This document shows, one piece after another, positions 1 to 13,000 of a stretch of DNA of 64,000 bases. The notes beneath the pieces were generated by a model. The model did no database searches. It saw only the letters and a list, made by a program, of their open reading frames with translations, and was not told where the DNA came from. Each line of letters opens with the position of its first letter. Within the stretch, counting starts at the first letter, position 1. The DNA lies in assembly GCF_900108305.1 (NCBI RefSeq), contig NZ_FNUX01000009.1, positions 1 through 64,000 on the forward strand, read 5' to 3'. The translations under genes and the position numbers were made by a program. Origin of the DNA: Nitrosomonas ureae (GTDB lineage Bacteria; Pseudomonadota; Gammaproteobacteria; Burkholderiales; Nitrosomonadaceae).

Positions 1-102
1 ATTCTCCAGATTCGACAAACTGGATATCATCTTTCTCTCATTCATCCATTTCGCTCTTATCGTCGAAGCACTTAGGTAGTGTTAACAGGCCATAGTCTAG
101 AA

Positions 103-159
103 TCTTTACAAATAAGATAATCCCGTGAAGGAGCCAAGGGATTATCTTATTTGTAAAGA
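103..159. repeat. 22-bp perfect inverted repeat with 13-nt loop
   Basis: Arms at 103-124 and 138-159 are exact reverse complements, separated by 13 nt. No T-run follows on either strand, so it is not a classic intrinsic terminator. The rest of 1-455 holds no supported gene. The hairpin could be the end of a lost mobile element, or structure upstream of the RND pump gene. Confidence 0.75.
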
Positions 160-455
160 CTTGTCCTCCGATAGCAAAGTAAGGCGTTTATCTGATGCAA
201 TTAATTTACTCGTTCAAGTTTGTAAAATTATATAGAGCAGAGTACCTAAACTATCAATCCATTGTGTTACATTACCTCCCGCTAAATGGCAATAAAACAT
301 CTTTTATTTCTCTATATTTCATGAGTCCAGACAGTATCGACTTAACCTATAAAATGAGTAACACTGGGTAACATGAAAATCGTCGGTTAACCTTGGTTAT
401 AGACATTTTATTATTTATGTAATGATTAATCTTCCTAAATTGGGGTAAAGAAATC

Positions 456-3400
456 ATGCTTCGCGCAGCTGTACATTACATGATCACGCAACGCCTGCTG
501 GTCTTAGTAATTTCACTTATATTATTGATTGCAGGAGTTTATGCTGTAAAACATCTCTCGGTCGACGCTTTCCCTGATGTAACCAATATTCAAGTTCAGG
601 TAGCGACTGTAGCAATTGGCCGCAGCCCTGAAGAAATGGAGCGATTGGTTACTGTCCCGGTTGAAATTGCCATGACTGGACTACCAGGCTTGGTCGAGAT
701 GCGCTCAATGAACAAGAGTGGGCTATCGCTGATCACGCTGGTTTTCACGGATAAAACCGATGTATTTTTTGCTCGACAGCTAGTGATGGAGCGCATTATT
801 GACGTAACTCCCCGTTTGATACCAGGCATCACACCAGTACTTGGACCCGTTTCAACCGGTCTGGGTGAAGTCTATCAATACACCCTGGAACATCCTGGCG
901 ACGGCAAACGTTCCCTAACCGAAGAGGAACTCACTGAGCGACGTACGATACAGAACTGGGTAGTACGTCCCATGTTACGTTCAATCCGCGGTGTTGCGGA
1001 GATTAATTCCATTGGTGGTCATGTCAAAGAATATCAGGTTTATATCGACCCCAATAAGCTGCGGCACTATGATTTAACACTGATGCAAGTTGATCGCGCA
1101 TTAGCCAGTAATAATGAAAACGCCAGCGGTAACATATTATCGTTGCCCTATGAACAATATCTCATTCGCGGTGTAGGGCTAATCGTCACTTTGGATGATA
1201 TTCGCAACATCGTGCTCAGAGAAATGGACGGCATACCGATTTATGTACGGGATGTGGCTCATGTGACGTTTGGCGGTGAAGTCCGTCAGGGAGCGAGCAT
1301 CAAGAATGGTTATACGGAAACGGTTTCAGGCATCGTAATGATGCTGCGTGGCGGCAATGCCAAGGAAATTGTCAATCGGGTCAAGGAAGAAGTAGCTGAA
1401 ATCAATGAACGTGGATTATTGCCAGGCGGCCTGCAAATAGTGCCTTTTTATGATCGGACGGTAATGGTGGACGCCGCACTGGAATCAGTCTACAAGGTGT
1501 TGATTGAAGCCTTGATCTTCGTCATTCTGGTAATGTTTATCTGCCTGGGTAACTTCCGGGTAAGTCTGGTCGTGTGCGCGACGCTCATCATCACACCGCT
1601 AGTTACATTCATCATCATGAATTATATGGATATTCCAGCCAATTTGATGTCATTGGGGGGATTAGCCATCGCTATCGGATTGATGGTCGATCCTACTGTG
1701 GTAGTGGTAGAAAACATATTTCTACGCCTCAGCCATGCACCTGAGGGCGAGCCTAAGATTGTAACAATTGCCAAAGCGACGGCCGAAGTGGGGTCACCAG
1801 TAATCTATGGCATCATCATCATTGTTCTTGTATTCCTGCCGCTAATGACGCTGGAAGGCATGGAAGGCAAAATGTTCAGCCCACTTGCTGTTACCATCTC
1901 TATTGCATTATTGGTAGCGCTGGTTGTTTCGGTGGTATTGTCGCCGGTACTGTGCGATTACCTGCTGAAAGGCGAGCATGAAGAAGAAACCAAAATCGTT
2001 GTCTTCCTCAAATCTCTTTATTTACGCCTTCTCGCCTTGTCGCTAAGGAATCCAAAAGGCACGGCTTTAGTATCAATTGGCTCCCTCATACTGGCTATCG
2101 GTTTATATCCGTTACTGGGTAAATCCTTCATTCCAATCATGAAGGAAGGTGCTGTCACACCAGTGATTATCCGCGCTCCCTCAATCTCGCTTGAAGAAGC
2201 CATTAAACTGGAAACGGAAGCCTTGCTGAGTATTGCCACCATACCAGGTGTTAAATCTGTGGTATCCAAGCTGGGGCGAGGCGAATCCCCCGCAGATCCG
2301 GCATCGCAAAATGAATCGGATCCTATTGCAGAACTGGACTTAAAGGGATCTGGCCGCACTCAGGCAGAAATTGAAGAGGATATTCGCAAGGCATTGTCTG
2401 CATTACCCGGTGTTAATATTGTGATTTCTCAACCGATTGCGCAACGTGTCGATGAAATGGTCACCGGAGTACGCTCACAAGTGGCAGTCAAAATCTTTGG
2501 TGACGATCTAGAAGAATTGCGCAAATTATCAGAACAGGTAGCACGTATTGTTAAATCGACACGCGGGGCCAGGGATATACGTATTGAACGTTTATCCGGG
2601 CAACAAGAGTTAACCATAAATATCGATCGTCACGCAATTGCCCGTCATGGCTTAAATGTCTCTGACGTCAACGAGCTGATTTCGACAGCGATCGGCGGCA
2701 AAGCCGTCACGCAGGTTTTTGAAGGGGAACGGCGTTTTACGTTGCTTTTGAGATTCCCGGCAGAATTCCGTCACGATGTTGAAGAGATTAAGGAGTTACT
2801 GCTAAGACCACCGAGTCATGCTTCATCAGGCGCATTGAGTCCGGCGGCGGCTGGCGGCATGCTGGTACCGCTTAGTGCCGTGGCTGATATCCGAGTGGTC
2901 GATGGCCCCGCAATTATCTCTCGTGAATTTGCCAAACGCCGTGTAGTCGTCGGCGCCAACGTGCATGAACGTGATCTGGGTAGTTTTGTCGCAGAGCTCC
3001 AGACGCGCACCGCGAAGGAAATTCAATTGCCGCAGGGATATTATTTCTCCTGGGGCGGGCAATTTGAAAACATGGAGCGTGCGATGGAAAAACTATCACT
3101 TATCGTACCGATTACTTTTGCTGCAATTTTCTTCCTATTGTTTATGCTATTTAACTCGGTCAAGCTTGCCCTGCTAATTTTTACGGCCTTGCCGTTTGCC
3201 GCCGTTGGTGGTGTTGTCGGCTTGTTCCTTACCGGTGAGTATTTATCAGTACCGGCATCGGTAGGCTTCATCGCGGTATGGGGTATATCTATACTAAATG
3301 GTGTAGTTCTGGTTTCCTTTATCAAAGAGCTGAGAGAACAAGGATACAGTGTGGCTGATGCGGTTAAAACAAGCTGTGATGCGCGTTTCCGCCCCGTACT

Positions 3401-3611
3401 AATTACCGCTGCAGCTACCATATTAGGATTGGCGCCATTCCTGATCGCTACCGGGCTAGGTTCTGAAGTGCAGAGACCACTCGCTATCGTAGTGGTTTGC
3501 GGATTGATGACAGGAATTGTAATGACCAAGGTGGTCGTGCCGATGATGTATCGCTGGTTTGATGATATGCCTGAAGAATCTAAAAAACCCGTTCAACCAG
3601 ATGAGTCATGA
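456..3611 (+). CDS. Heavy-metal efflux RND inner-membrane pump (CusA/CzcA family)
   Basis: Predicted proton-driven pump subunit exporting metal cations across the cell envelope as part of a tripartite RND complex. At 1051 aa it has normal family length. The N-terminal helix is followed by the FPDVTN segment (about residue 39) typical of CusA/CzcA. A membrane block around residues 345-500 contains IGLMVDPTVVVVEN, where Asp and Glu match the proton-relay residues of the family. A second block of helices lies near the C terminus (about 880-1035). The first Asp of the CzcA DFG(x)xVD motif is replaced by Ala, as in CusA-like members, so the metal is uncertain. GGGGTAAAG precedes the ATG. There is no adaptor or outer-membrane partner in the 455 bp upstream, and only a 45-codon ORF overlaps its stop, so it is an orphan or the remains of a broken operon. 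The family call is firm; the substrate is not. Confidence 0.93.
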   Translation: MLRAAVHYMITQRLLVLVISLILLIAGVYAVKHLSVDAFPDVTNIQVQVATVAIGRSPEEMERLVTVPVEIAMTGLPGLVEMRSMNKSGLSLITLVFTDKTDVFFARQLVMERIIDVTPRLIPGITPVLGPVSTGLGEVYQYTLEHPGDGKRSLTEEELTERRTIQNWVVRPMLRSIRGVAEINSIGGHVKEYQVYIDPNKLRHYDLTLMQVDRALASNNENASGNILSLPYEQYLIRGVGLIVTLDDIRNIVLREMDGIPIYVRDVAHVTFGGEVRQGASIKNGYTETVSGIVMMLRGGNAKEIVNRVKEEVAEINERGLLPGGLQIVPFYDRTVMVDAALESVYKVLIEALIFVILVMFICLGNFRVSLVVCATLIITPLVTFIIMNYMDIPANLMSLGGLAIAIGLMVDPTVVVVENIFLRLSHAPEGEPKIVTIAKATAEVGSPVIYGIIIIVLVFLPLMTLEGMEGKMFSPLAVTISIALLVALVVSVVLSPVLCDYLLKGEHEEETKIVVFLKSLYLRLLALSLRNPKGTALVSIGSLILAIGLYPLLGKSFIPIMKEGAVTPVIIRAPSISLEEAIKLETEALLSIATIPGVKSVVSKLGRGESPADPASQNESDPIAELDLKGSGRTQAEIEEDIRKALSALPGVNIVISQPIAQRVDEMVTGVRSQVAVKIFGDDLEELRKLSEQVARIVKSTRGARDIRIERLSGQQELTINIDRHAIARHGLNVSDVNELISTAIGGKAVTQVFEGERRFTLLLRFPAEFRHDVEEIKELLLRPPSHASSGALSPAAAGGMLVPLSAVADIRVVDGPAIISREFAKRRVVVGANVHERDLGSFVAELQTRTAKEIQLPQGYYFSWGGQFENMERAMEKLSLIVPITFAAIFFLLFMLFNSVKLALLIFTALPFAAVGGVVGLFLTGEYLSVPASVGFIAVWGISILNGVVLVSFIKELREQGYSVADAVKTSCDARFRPVLITAAATILGLAPFLIATGLGSEVQRPLAIVVVCGLMTGIVMTKVVVPMMYRWFDDMPEESKKPVQPDES

Positions 3612-3745
3612 AACCTGTCGTGATTTTTTTCTTGATCTCAAGCTTGTTCTACGCCGGGATTTCGAGTGCAACCAATGCTTCTTTGCAAAACGCCACAGCT
3701 ACGAATCCTCTCGCCCCCTACCACCAAAATTTGGTGCCAATGTGA
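3608..3745 (+). CDS. Short secreted protein, probably truncated (45 aa)
   Basis: The ATG overlaps the TGA of the RND gene (ATGA), which suggests translational coupling. The product starts with a clean signal peptide (MKPVVIFFLISSLFYAGISS) followed by about 25 polar residues, and stops early at TGA 3743-3745. An IS30-like transposase relic begins immediately downstream on the other strand and overlaps its end. The ORF therefore looks like the 5' stub of a periplasmic or outer-membrane gene that once followed the pump and was cut by the insertion. No family can be assigned from the remaining residues. Confidence 0.45.
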   Translation: MKPVVIFFLISSLFYAGISSATNASLQNATATNPLAPYHQNLVPM

Positions 3746-3761
3746 TATGCCATAGCTCAGG

Positions 3762-3848
3762 AAGTATTATCTTAGCTATTTGCTGTTGCACATGGCCTGA
3801 ACTGTAAATCTGGTATCTTTTATTCTCGGGCAGTTGTTTGTACTTCAT
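3762..3848 (-). pseudogene. IS30-family transposase N-terminal relic
   Basis: Reading the minus strand from ATG 3848 gives MKYKQLPENKRYQIY followed by a short helix with QQQIAKI. This matches the characteristic start of IS30-family transposases (QLTxExRYQIY...QxEIAxxLG...). A few residues are missing between the two blocks, and homology is lost after about 29 codons, with a stop at 3699. No DDE domain is present. It is a decayed fragment; the call rests on recognising this N-terminal motif only. Confidence 0.5.
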
Positions 3849-4001
3849 TTGGCTTTTTCCTTTAGCGGGTTAAATGGTCAAAATATAAACAGCTGACCAA
3901 CCAGCTCAGAAAATTGCACTTATTATACAAATCCGCCATAGTGAATTAGATAAGCGGCAGCCATTAAGAATCTTTCCAATTTCTAAGTGAATTTCAGATA
4001 A

Positions 4002-7000
4002 CTAGAGTTCTCCTTCTATCGAAACAGAAGGTTGAACATCTCCGCCACAATCACTCGAAACAGCTCTCAACAGCAATTTAACTTTTGATAGCAATGCTTC
4101 AGCACGCACAATATTAAAATGATCCGTATTGATTTCCATCGAGCGTATCCTGGCTGGCTTGAGTTGCCACTCAAGCGCATGCCGATCATCGACATCACGC
4201 GTCGCCGCCCACCAGCAAATTGCTTCAGTATGCAAGGGATCCAGAGCACCGGTCTGCAAAGAAAGTATTTTTAAATGGCGCGCTACAAGAAGAACATGTG
4301 CTAATTCTTCTACGCCCAGATCAGCATAGTCCTGGATTTCCGTGTGTTTGCCTGTTTGAATCCTGGTTTGCCTGATGGATAATACTTTCTCCAGTAAATC
4401 AATGACCGCTTGCTTTGATTCCACAGCCATAGATTGACTGGCAAGGACATTCTTCAAGTCATTATCGGGTTCGGCGTCAGGAATCGCCATGGAAACAAAA
4501 TCAAAGAAATCTTGCCGCCAATCATCTGATTGAGGCAATTCCACCCCGGGAACATAAGGATCAATCAATCCAAGGAATGCAATGATCTGATTATTTGTTT
4601 CCAACATTGCAGCCATCAAGGCGGCCAGAGTTCCTCCCAGCGACCAACCCAGCAAATGGTAAGGTCCTTCCGGCTGGACGGCTTGAATCATTCTACAATA
4701 ATCTTCCGCCATCTGCGTCAACGATACATCGCGATGCGAAATGTCTGCGAGCATTCGACAAGGTAGTCCATAAACAGCCCGAATACCTTGCAGCTGCTGC
4801 GCCAGCGGTTGATAATCGAATACAGTACCCAATCCGGCATGAATACAAAACAGCGGCTTAACGCTTTCATCTCCACTAGACTGATTGAGCGCCAGCAAGC
4901 CGTTTGCATTCGCCGGAGCCCGTTTATCCAGCCCAAGCAGGCTGGCAATAGTTGGCCGTTGTATCAAATCCCTTAGCTTGAAATCCAATTTAACATCGGT
5001 CAGGCCGCGAATACGCGCCATGACTTTCAGACTCGATAATGAATCGCCGCCTAATGCAAAAAAACTATCGGTTTCACCGACACGTTCCACACCTAGTACT
5101 TCCTGCCAAATGCTTGCAAGCATCTTAGCTTCAGGAGTGGATGGTTTCTGATATGCATCACTCGCACAAACTTCGGGCTCTGGTAATGCCTTCCGGTCGA
5201 GCTTGCCACTGGGCAGGCGGGGTAATGCGCTCAATAATACAAAGTGCGCTGGCAGCATATATTCAGGCAATTGTTGTCCAAGCGTTTGCTTCAGATGAGT
5301 TATCAGGCTCTGCTCTGATTGTTCCGTGGCAAGGACGACATAGGCCGCCAGTTGTGCTCCCGCTGCGCTCTGACGCACAACAACAGCAGCATCCGTTACG
5401 CCATTGATCTCGCGGATACGAGCCTCAATCTCACCCAACTCGATACGAAATCCCCGTATTTTTACCTGATGATCCACGCGACCGACATATTCGATATTAC
5501 CGTCATCCATCCATCTGACCAGATCGCCGGTTCGATAAAGACGGCCGCCGCTTTCGTCAAACGGGTCTGCAATGAAACGTTCAGCAGTCAAGCCGGATTG
5601 CTCTAGATATCCTCGCGCCAAACCATATCCGCCAATATACAGTTCACCAACAATACCGACTGGTACCAATTGCATATCGACATCCAATACATACACAACG
5701 CGTTCGCCCACAGGGCGCCCGATCGGCGCATAAGCACAGTTAAAACTGCTACTTGCCTGTGTTTTCCAAATTAGTGGGGTCACTACGGTTTCAGTGGGTC
5801 CATAACCGTTAATTAACGTGCGCGGTCGCAAAGTTCGGCGAATCAAGTCATACGAAGTTTTGGGCATGGCTTCGCCACCAAAAACATAAAGTTCCACTGG
5901 CGGTGGATCATTGCGAGGCATCGCCCACTCGGCAATCTGCCCCAGATAGGCTGGAGGGAATGCGGCGTTAGTAATACTATAATGACGCAAAGCATCATAA
6001 GTCTGCTCGGCAGTCCACAGTTCCTGATCCCGTACCGCCAATCCGGCTCCGACTGTCAGTGCGGTCAACCAACGTTCATGTGCGCCATCAAACGAAAATG
6101 ACATGAAAAGCAATTCGCAGGAACTGGGATGCATATCGTAAATGCGGGCAGTCGCCTGGCAATGCATGGCAAGCGGACCATGCGTCACCGCCACACCTTT
6201 CGGCAAACCCGTGGATCCTGATGTGTAAATGACATAAGCAAGATTATGCTCATGAACCGGTATCTCCGGATTACGTGCTGATTCAGCCTCAATCTCAATA
6301 GCATCCATGGCCAGTTTAGGTACAGCGGCATCGAATCGGAACTTCGGCAATACGTTACTTTGCGTGATTAATAGCGATAACGCGCTGTCTTTTATCATGA
6401 ATGCAAGCCGGTCAGCCGGATAATCCAGATCGAGAGGAACATAAGCCGCGCCAGATTTAAGTATGGCCAGTAGCGTGACAATAATATCCAGAGAACGCTC
6501 CATCGCGACACCTACACGCATTTCCGGTTCGATCCCTAATTGAATGAGCCGATGAGCTAACTTGTTCGCGCGCATATTCAGCCCAGCATAGGATATTTCC
6601 TGGTCTCCCATCAGCAATGCAATGGCATCCGGTTGCAGCGCTGCATTGCGTTCGATCAGACGATGAACCGGTTGATAAACCTGTGATACATGGCGTGAAT
6701 CTTCGTTGCTACGAAGAAGGAATAATCGGTCAAGCTCATGTTTTACCAGCCACCCCAGTTCTCCAACAATTTGCAGCGGATCGCTCATCATTTCCTGCAT
6801 CAAAAGTTCCATATGATTACGCAGAACCAGTACAAATTGATCGGTGAGATCATTGCAAGCGTATGAGTACTCTATTTCCAGCGTATCCTCGACAATCACC
6901 TGCAAATCCATCGTATATCCTGTTAATCCCTTGCCTTGCATTGCGCCAAAGCGTAATCCATATGGCTCAGTGTCACGTAAGGCTGCATTAATCGGATAAT

Positions 7001-10000
7001 TCTCGAATACGATAATGCTATCGAATAACGGCTGGCCAGAGAATCCCGCCCAGCGCTGAATATCTGCCAGCGACGTGTGCTCGTAATCACGCAAGCGTGC
7101 ATTGGTTTTCTGCAGTACGTTTAAATATTCACTGACCGTCAGATTGCTATGCCGCTCTACTGGAATAGGAATCGTATTGATAAATAATCCAACTATTTCA
7201 TCCGCTTTAGCCAAGCCCAGTGGCCGACCTGACACCGTAGCCCCAAAAACAACGGTCTGTTTTCCCGTATATCGCTGCAACAATAATGCCCATGCGGCTT
7301 GGACAAAAGTATTCAGTGTAATATGCGTTTGTTGCGCAAAAATCTGCAATGAACGTGTTTCTTCAACACTCAATCGCGTATAAATCTGCGCAAATTCCGG
7401 TCGATCCTCTTTATTGACTGTTTTGGCAACGGACTTCGACAAGAACGTCGATCCTTCAATGCCACTGAGTTCAGCTTGCCAGAAATGTTGTGAAGCCTGT
7501 TTATCCTGTTTTTCCAGCCAGTGCACATAAGTACCGTAATCGGGACCAACCGGCGCAAGCTTTTCACCATTGTAACAGCGCAACCAATCGCTGATTAGTA
7601 TGGAATCGCTCCAACCATCCAGCAATATATGGTGTTTAGTCCATATCAATTGGTGGCGATTTTCATCGATCTGGATCAGGCTTAATCGTGCCAGAGGAGG
7701 GTTGAGAAAATCAAATTCACGTTTCAGCTCCTGATCAGCATAAGCGGTAATTTGTTTCTCCTTAAGTTCCTTTTCGCGCCAATCCAAGTGATGGATTAAC
7801 ATTGCTGCCTGCTTGAGAACAATCTGCAATGGACGGGCAAGCCCTGCTCGCCATAAAAAGGCGGTGCGCAATATCGGATGCCGGGCAATCATTGCCTGCC
7901 AAGCCTGTACCAGGCGCGCCGCATCAAGCCCTTCCACCTCAACGCTGGCTTGAGTGACATACAGACCGGTACCAGGCGCTTCCAGGGTATGAAATAACAT
8001 CCCTTCCTGTATCGGTGACAATGGATAAATATCTTCTATTTCGTTATTACCGAAGGGCAGTGTTGCTATGATTTTTTCATCGAGATAATCTTTCAGATAA
8101 CCACGATCAGGTTGCGATTCATGAATCATAGGTTCTGACACTGCTTCTGTCACCTGCGCCAATGCGGCAACCGTCTGTTGTTCAAACAGTTGCCGCGGTG
8201 AAAACTTCCATCCTATTCGACGTGCTTGAGTAACAATCTGCAAACTCAGGATAGAATCTCCCCCCAACTCGAAGAAGTTATCATTTCGTCCGATCTGTCT
8301 GATACCCAACATCTCTATCCAAATGGCCGTCAGCGCTTCTTCCACTTCTCCCTGCGGCGCTTCATATTGACTTGTGCCGACAAATTCCGGTTCGGGTAGC
8401 AAGTTTCGGGCAACTTTACCATTCGCGTTCAATGGCAAACTCTCTAACACGACAAATACCGCAGGAATCATATAGTCAGGCAAAGATTGCATCAGAATTT
8501 CTTTTAGCTCGGCTGTATCGATCGTTGTCCCTGCATGCGAGGATACATACGCGGCAAGCCTTGCTCCGTTCGATCCTTCCTTCACCACCACAATGGCCTC
8601 TCTGATTCCCGGCTGTAACAGCAACTGGGTTTCAATCTCACCTAATTCAATGCGAAATCCTCTGATTTTAACTTGATGATCCAAACGTCCCAGATATTCA
8701 ATTTGTCCGTCCGTCCGCCATCTGGCCAGATCACCGGTGCGGTAAAGCCGCCCTCCTTTGCTATCAAAAGGATCCGCGATAAACCGCTCCGCAGTTAATG
8801 CGGGTCGATTTAGATAACCCCGTGCGAGCAGCGCGCCACCGATACATAATTCACCGGCAACACCGCATATAACGGGTGCCAAATTAGCATCGAGTAAGTA
8901 AATGCGTCGTGCTGGCAAAGGTTTCCCGATTGTCACTTGAGTCGAGTCAAAATTATCGACGGATTTATTCCCGCCACAATCAGCAACCGTCGCGGTAACA
9001 ACCGCTTCGGTAGGCCCATAGGTGTTCAACAATGTGATTCTTCCAGCCATACCGGATTGCCGCCAAGCTTTGATCCCTTCCGGAGACATCGCCTCGCCAC
9101 CCGCGTGCACTTGCCGCAACGAGCCGTAATCGCGCAGTCCTAGCTTGGCAAAATCTTGCACGAGCAAAAACCAATAGGCGGTGGTGAGATCGGCAACGGT
9201 TATTTGTTTATCCATCAATTCACGGTAAAACGTACCGCTATCCCATAACTGGGAGCCCCGCAACACAATGGCTGCGCCCGCACATAGCGGAGGGAAAAGC
9301 TGCTCGATGAAACCATCAAAATTGATGGTGGAGAATTGCAGCATCCGGTCTGTGCTGCACAGTTTGAAGAAATCAATGGCAACATATGTATGTTCAGCCA
9401 ATGCATGATGAGCAACGCCGACGCCTTTAGGTTTTCCGGTAGAGCCGGAGGTATAAATGATATAAGCAAGATGCTCATCATGCAGCCTCACATCGGGATT
9501 GGTATCAGGATAGTCGATCAGATCAAGTTTATCCAACTCCAGGATATTACAATCTACAGAATGGGGAATCCGGTTCCGCAGCGGGCTTTGAGTTAACAGC
9601 AATTCAATTGCGCTGTCTGCAATCATATGATTCAACCGTTCCTGCGGATAATCCGGATCAAGCGGCACGTACGCACTACCTGTTTTGAGCGTCGCCAATA
9701 ATCCGATTACCATGTCGATCGAACGTTCAACGGCAATTCCTATCCGGCTTTCCGGCTTGACTCCCAGTGCAATCAAGCGATGTGCCAATCGATTTGCGCG
9801 CTCGTTCAATTGCGCGTAGCTGAGTTGTACGTCATCAAAAATAAGTGCTGTGGCGCCGGGTTGCTTATTTACTTGCCGCTCAAAAAGGCGATGCACGGGT
9901 TCATTACGGTTATAGCGCTGGTCGTTGATTCCCCAATCTTTTAACTGTTTCCATCCTGCTTCATCTAAAAGTGTAATGTCATGTAAGCATTTGTTTTCGC

Positions 10001-13000
10001 CATGAGTAATCTTTGCAAGTAATTGCTCGATCTGGGTCGCGATGCCAGTGACGGTTATTTCTGAAAAGAACTGACGATCATATCCATAGTGCAAACTTAA
10101 TCCATCGCTTTCCATGACCGAAACCGTCATTGGATAATTGGTAGCCTCTAGCCCCCTGACATCAGAGAAAATAAGTCCTCCAGGTGTATGCTGCTTGAAT
10201 GTCTCATCAATCGGATAGTTCTCAAAGACTAAAATACTATCAAACAACCCTTGCCCACTTTGCCCCGCCCAGCGTTGAATTTCATATAAAGGCGTATGCT
10301 CGTGTTCGCGTGAGGCCAGGTTTTGCGCTTGTAAATCACGCAACCATTTACCTACCGTCAGTTCAGGCCGAAGTTCGACGCTCACCGGCAAGGTGTTGAT
10401 AAAGAGCCCGAGAATCTGGTCCGCTGCGAGCAAATCCGATGGTCTACCGGCTACCGTCACTCCAAAGGTAACTACTTGCTGACCTGTATAGTGCCCCAGC
10501 AGCAAAGCCCAGGCAGCCTGCAGCAAAGTATTTACCGTGACACGCTCACGTTTTGCAAAATGAATCAGTTTGTTACCGATTGTTCGATCAAGTGGATGCA
10601 CATACTCTTGATAACCCATGTTTCTTACAGGCATGGAAATCACATTGGCCAATCTTGTCGGCTCGGTAATATCATGCAACCGCTCCCGCCAATATATTTC
10701 TGATTTTTTCTGATCGCGATCGTTTAACCATTCGATAAAATCCCGATACCGGGCGCGAGGCGAGGATAATGTTTCACCACTATACTGCCGCAGTATTTCT
10801 CCCATCAGCTGAGAAGTGCTCCATCCATCCAATAAAAGATGATGAATCGTCATAATGACGTGATAACGATTATCAGCGAGGCGAACGATGACAATACGGA
10901 CAAGCGGCGGTTTTGTTAAATCAATACCCAGGATGTGTTCTGATTGTGCCAATGCATCAAGATCCTGCTGCCAGGTCGTTTGAGGGTGAGTATTCAGATC
11001 GCGCCAGTCATGCACCACGCATGGCAATCCGGCGGTTCTGGCCACCCATTGCAAGGGGATCTTTCCTTCCTGAACAAAACCGGTGCGCAATATCTCGTGC
11101 CGGTCTATCGCAGCCTGCCAGGCAGCTTTGAAGCGTTCCACATCCAAGTGCTCCACATCCGCCCGCAATTGATTCAGGTAAATATCCTCATCCGCATCAA
11201 ATACGCTATGGAACAACATTCCGGTTTGCATCGGCGATAACGGATAAAGATCATCGAGCTGCGCAACAGGTATCGGCAAGCCGTCCAATTCGTCCTGAGT
11301 CATTTGAATCAAAGGAAAATCAGACGGTGTGACGCCCCGGACATCTCCTCTGCAATGCGAAATTACGCCTTCAAGCTCAACCATAAACGCATTTACAAAT
11401 GCTTCTATCGTCGTTCTAAGATATCGCGCTTCGCTGTAACTCACTTCCAAACAAAATTCGCCACCGTATATATGACTGTTAACCAATAGATCATGCTGCT
11501 GTAAAACATCGGCATCCATCGATTCACCGACGGATTCACCGGCCAGCGTCCAGAGTGTATCTTCCGCAAAATTGGCGTCAAATTGACCCAGATAATTAAA
11601 TACTACTTGCGCCTTCGGCAGTCCGGCCAGAATTTGCCGTTGCTCCTCGGTGCCATAGTATTTAAACAGACCATAGCCTAACCCTTTATTCGGTATGCGC
11701 CGCAAATATTCCTTCGTCTGCTTGATTCTCCGAGCCAGATCTCCCGAGGAGCCCAGTACTACCGGAAAAATGGATGTAAACCATCCGATCGTGCGCGAAA
11801 GATCAATTTCAGGATAGAGATCCTCACGCCCATGACCTTCGAGATCAACCAGAATTTCCTTATGTCCGCTCCAGTGACATAACGCATTACCCAGCGCAGT
11901 AAGAAGCAGGTCGTTGACTTGCGTGCGATAAGCAGCCGGCGCATCTTTCAGTAAAACCTGAGTTTGCTCCTGATTCAGGTTTACCGTGATTTTCTGATAG
12001 CATTGCATGCGCCTTGAGCCTTGCGGAAAGTCGCAAGGCAGATCAGCGGAAGTATTCGCCAGGTTCTGCCAATGGGCAAACTCAGTTGCATGATTATGCG
12101 CATACTGCTGCAGCCGCTGAGTCCAGATGGAGTAGTCGCTGGTATTCTCAGGCAGGAGAGTCGTTTCACCGCGCAGCGCCTGAGTGTAAGCAGTTTCGAG
12201 ATCCTCCATCAGAATGCGCCAGGAAACGCCGTCAATCACCAGATGATGAATAACCAGCAGCAACCGTTGGGTATGATCAGCCATATCAACAAGCATGCCC
12301 CGAATCAACGGGCCTTGCTGCAAATTCAGGCTACGCTGCGCTTCGTTGCAGAGAGCGATTAATTGTTCTGCATTAGTCGCATGCCGCTTCCACAGCAGGT
12401 CTTGCGATATTGATTCCGTGGGGATTTGTGTCCATCGACCATCGGCCTGTTCTTCATAACAAGAACGTAGCGCCCGGTGATGTTGAACAATCGCCTTTAG
12501 CGCTTGCTCCAGTAACAACGCATTGAGAGATTGCCGGATTCTCAGCGGCATGGCCTGATTCCAGTGGTGCCGCGAGGGTATCTTCTGTTCAAAAAACTCA
12601 AGCTGTATGGGCAGCATGGGGATGGGCTCACCCGCAGAAACAGCCTGTTCATGAATAACCCCGGCAATTGTTTCCACCGGCTTGGCCAGTATCGCCAGGG
12701 CAGCTATCGTTTGCCGCTCGAATAATTGCCGCGGCGTGATTTTCCAGCCTGCATGGCGCACTTTGGTGACAATCTGCAGACTCAGGATCGAATCGCCTCC
12801 CAGTTCGAAGAAGTTATCGTTGCGCCCTATGCGGCCGATACCCAGAATTTCCTGCCAGATTCCCGCCAGTGCCTCTTCTATTCCCCCTTGCGGCGCTTCA
12901 TATTGATCCGTGCTGAGAAATTCAGGCTCCGGCAACCGCTTGCGATCAACCTTGCCGTTCGCATTCAGCGGCAAACTTTCCAGCACAATGATCGCCGATG

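Noticed and set aside
1-100. Possible transposase C-terminal relic
   Set aside because: A short open frame ends near 75, but I could not match it to any family.
3041-3529. 162-codon minus-strand ORF
   Set aside because: It is antisense to the RND pump's well-conserved C-terminal membrane block and has no ribosome site or family.
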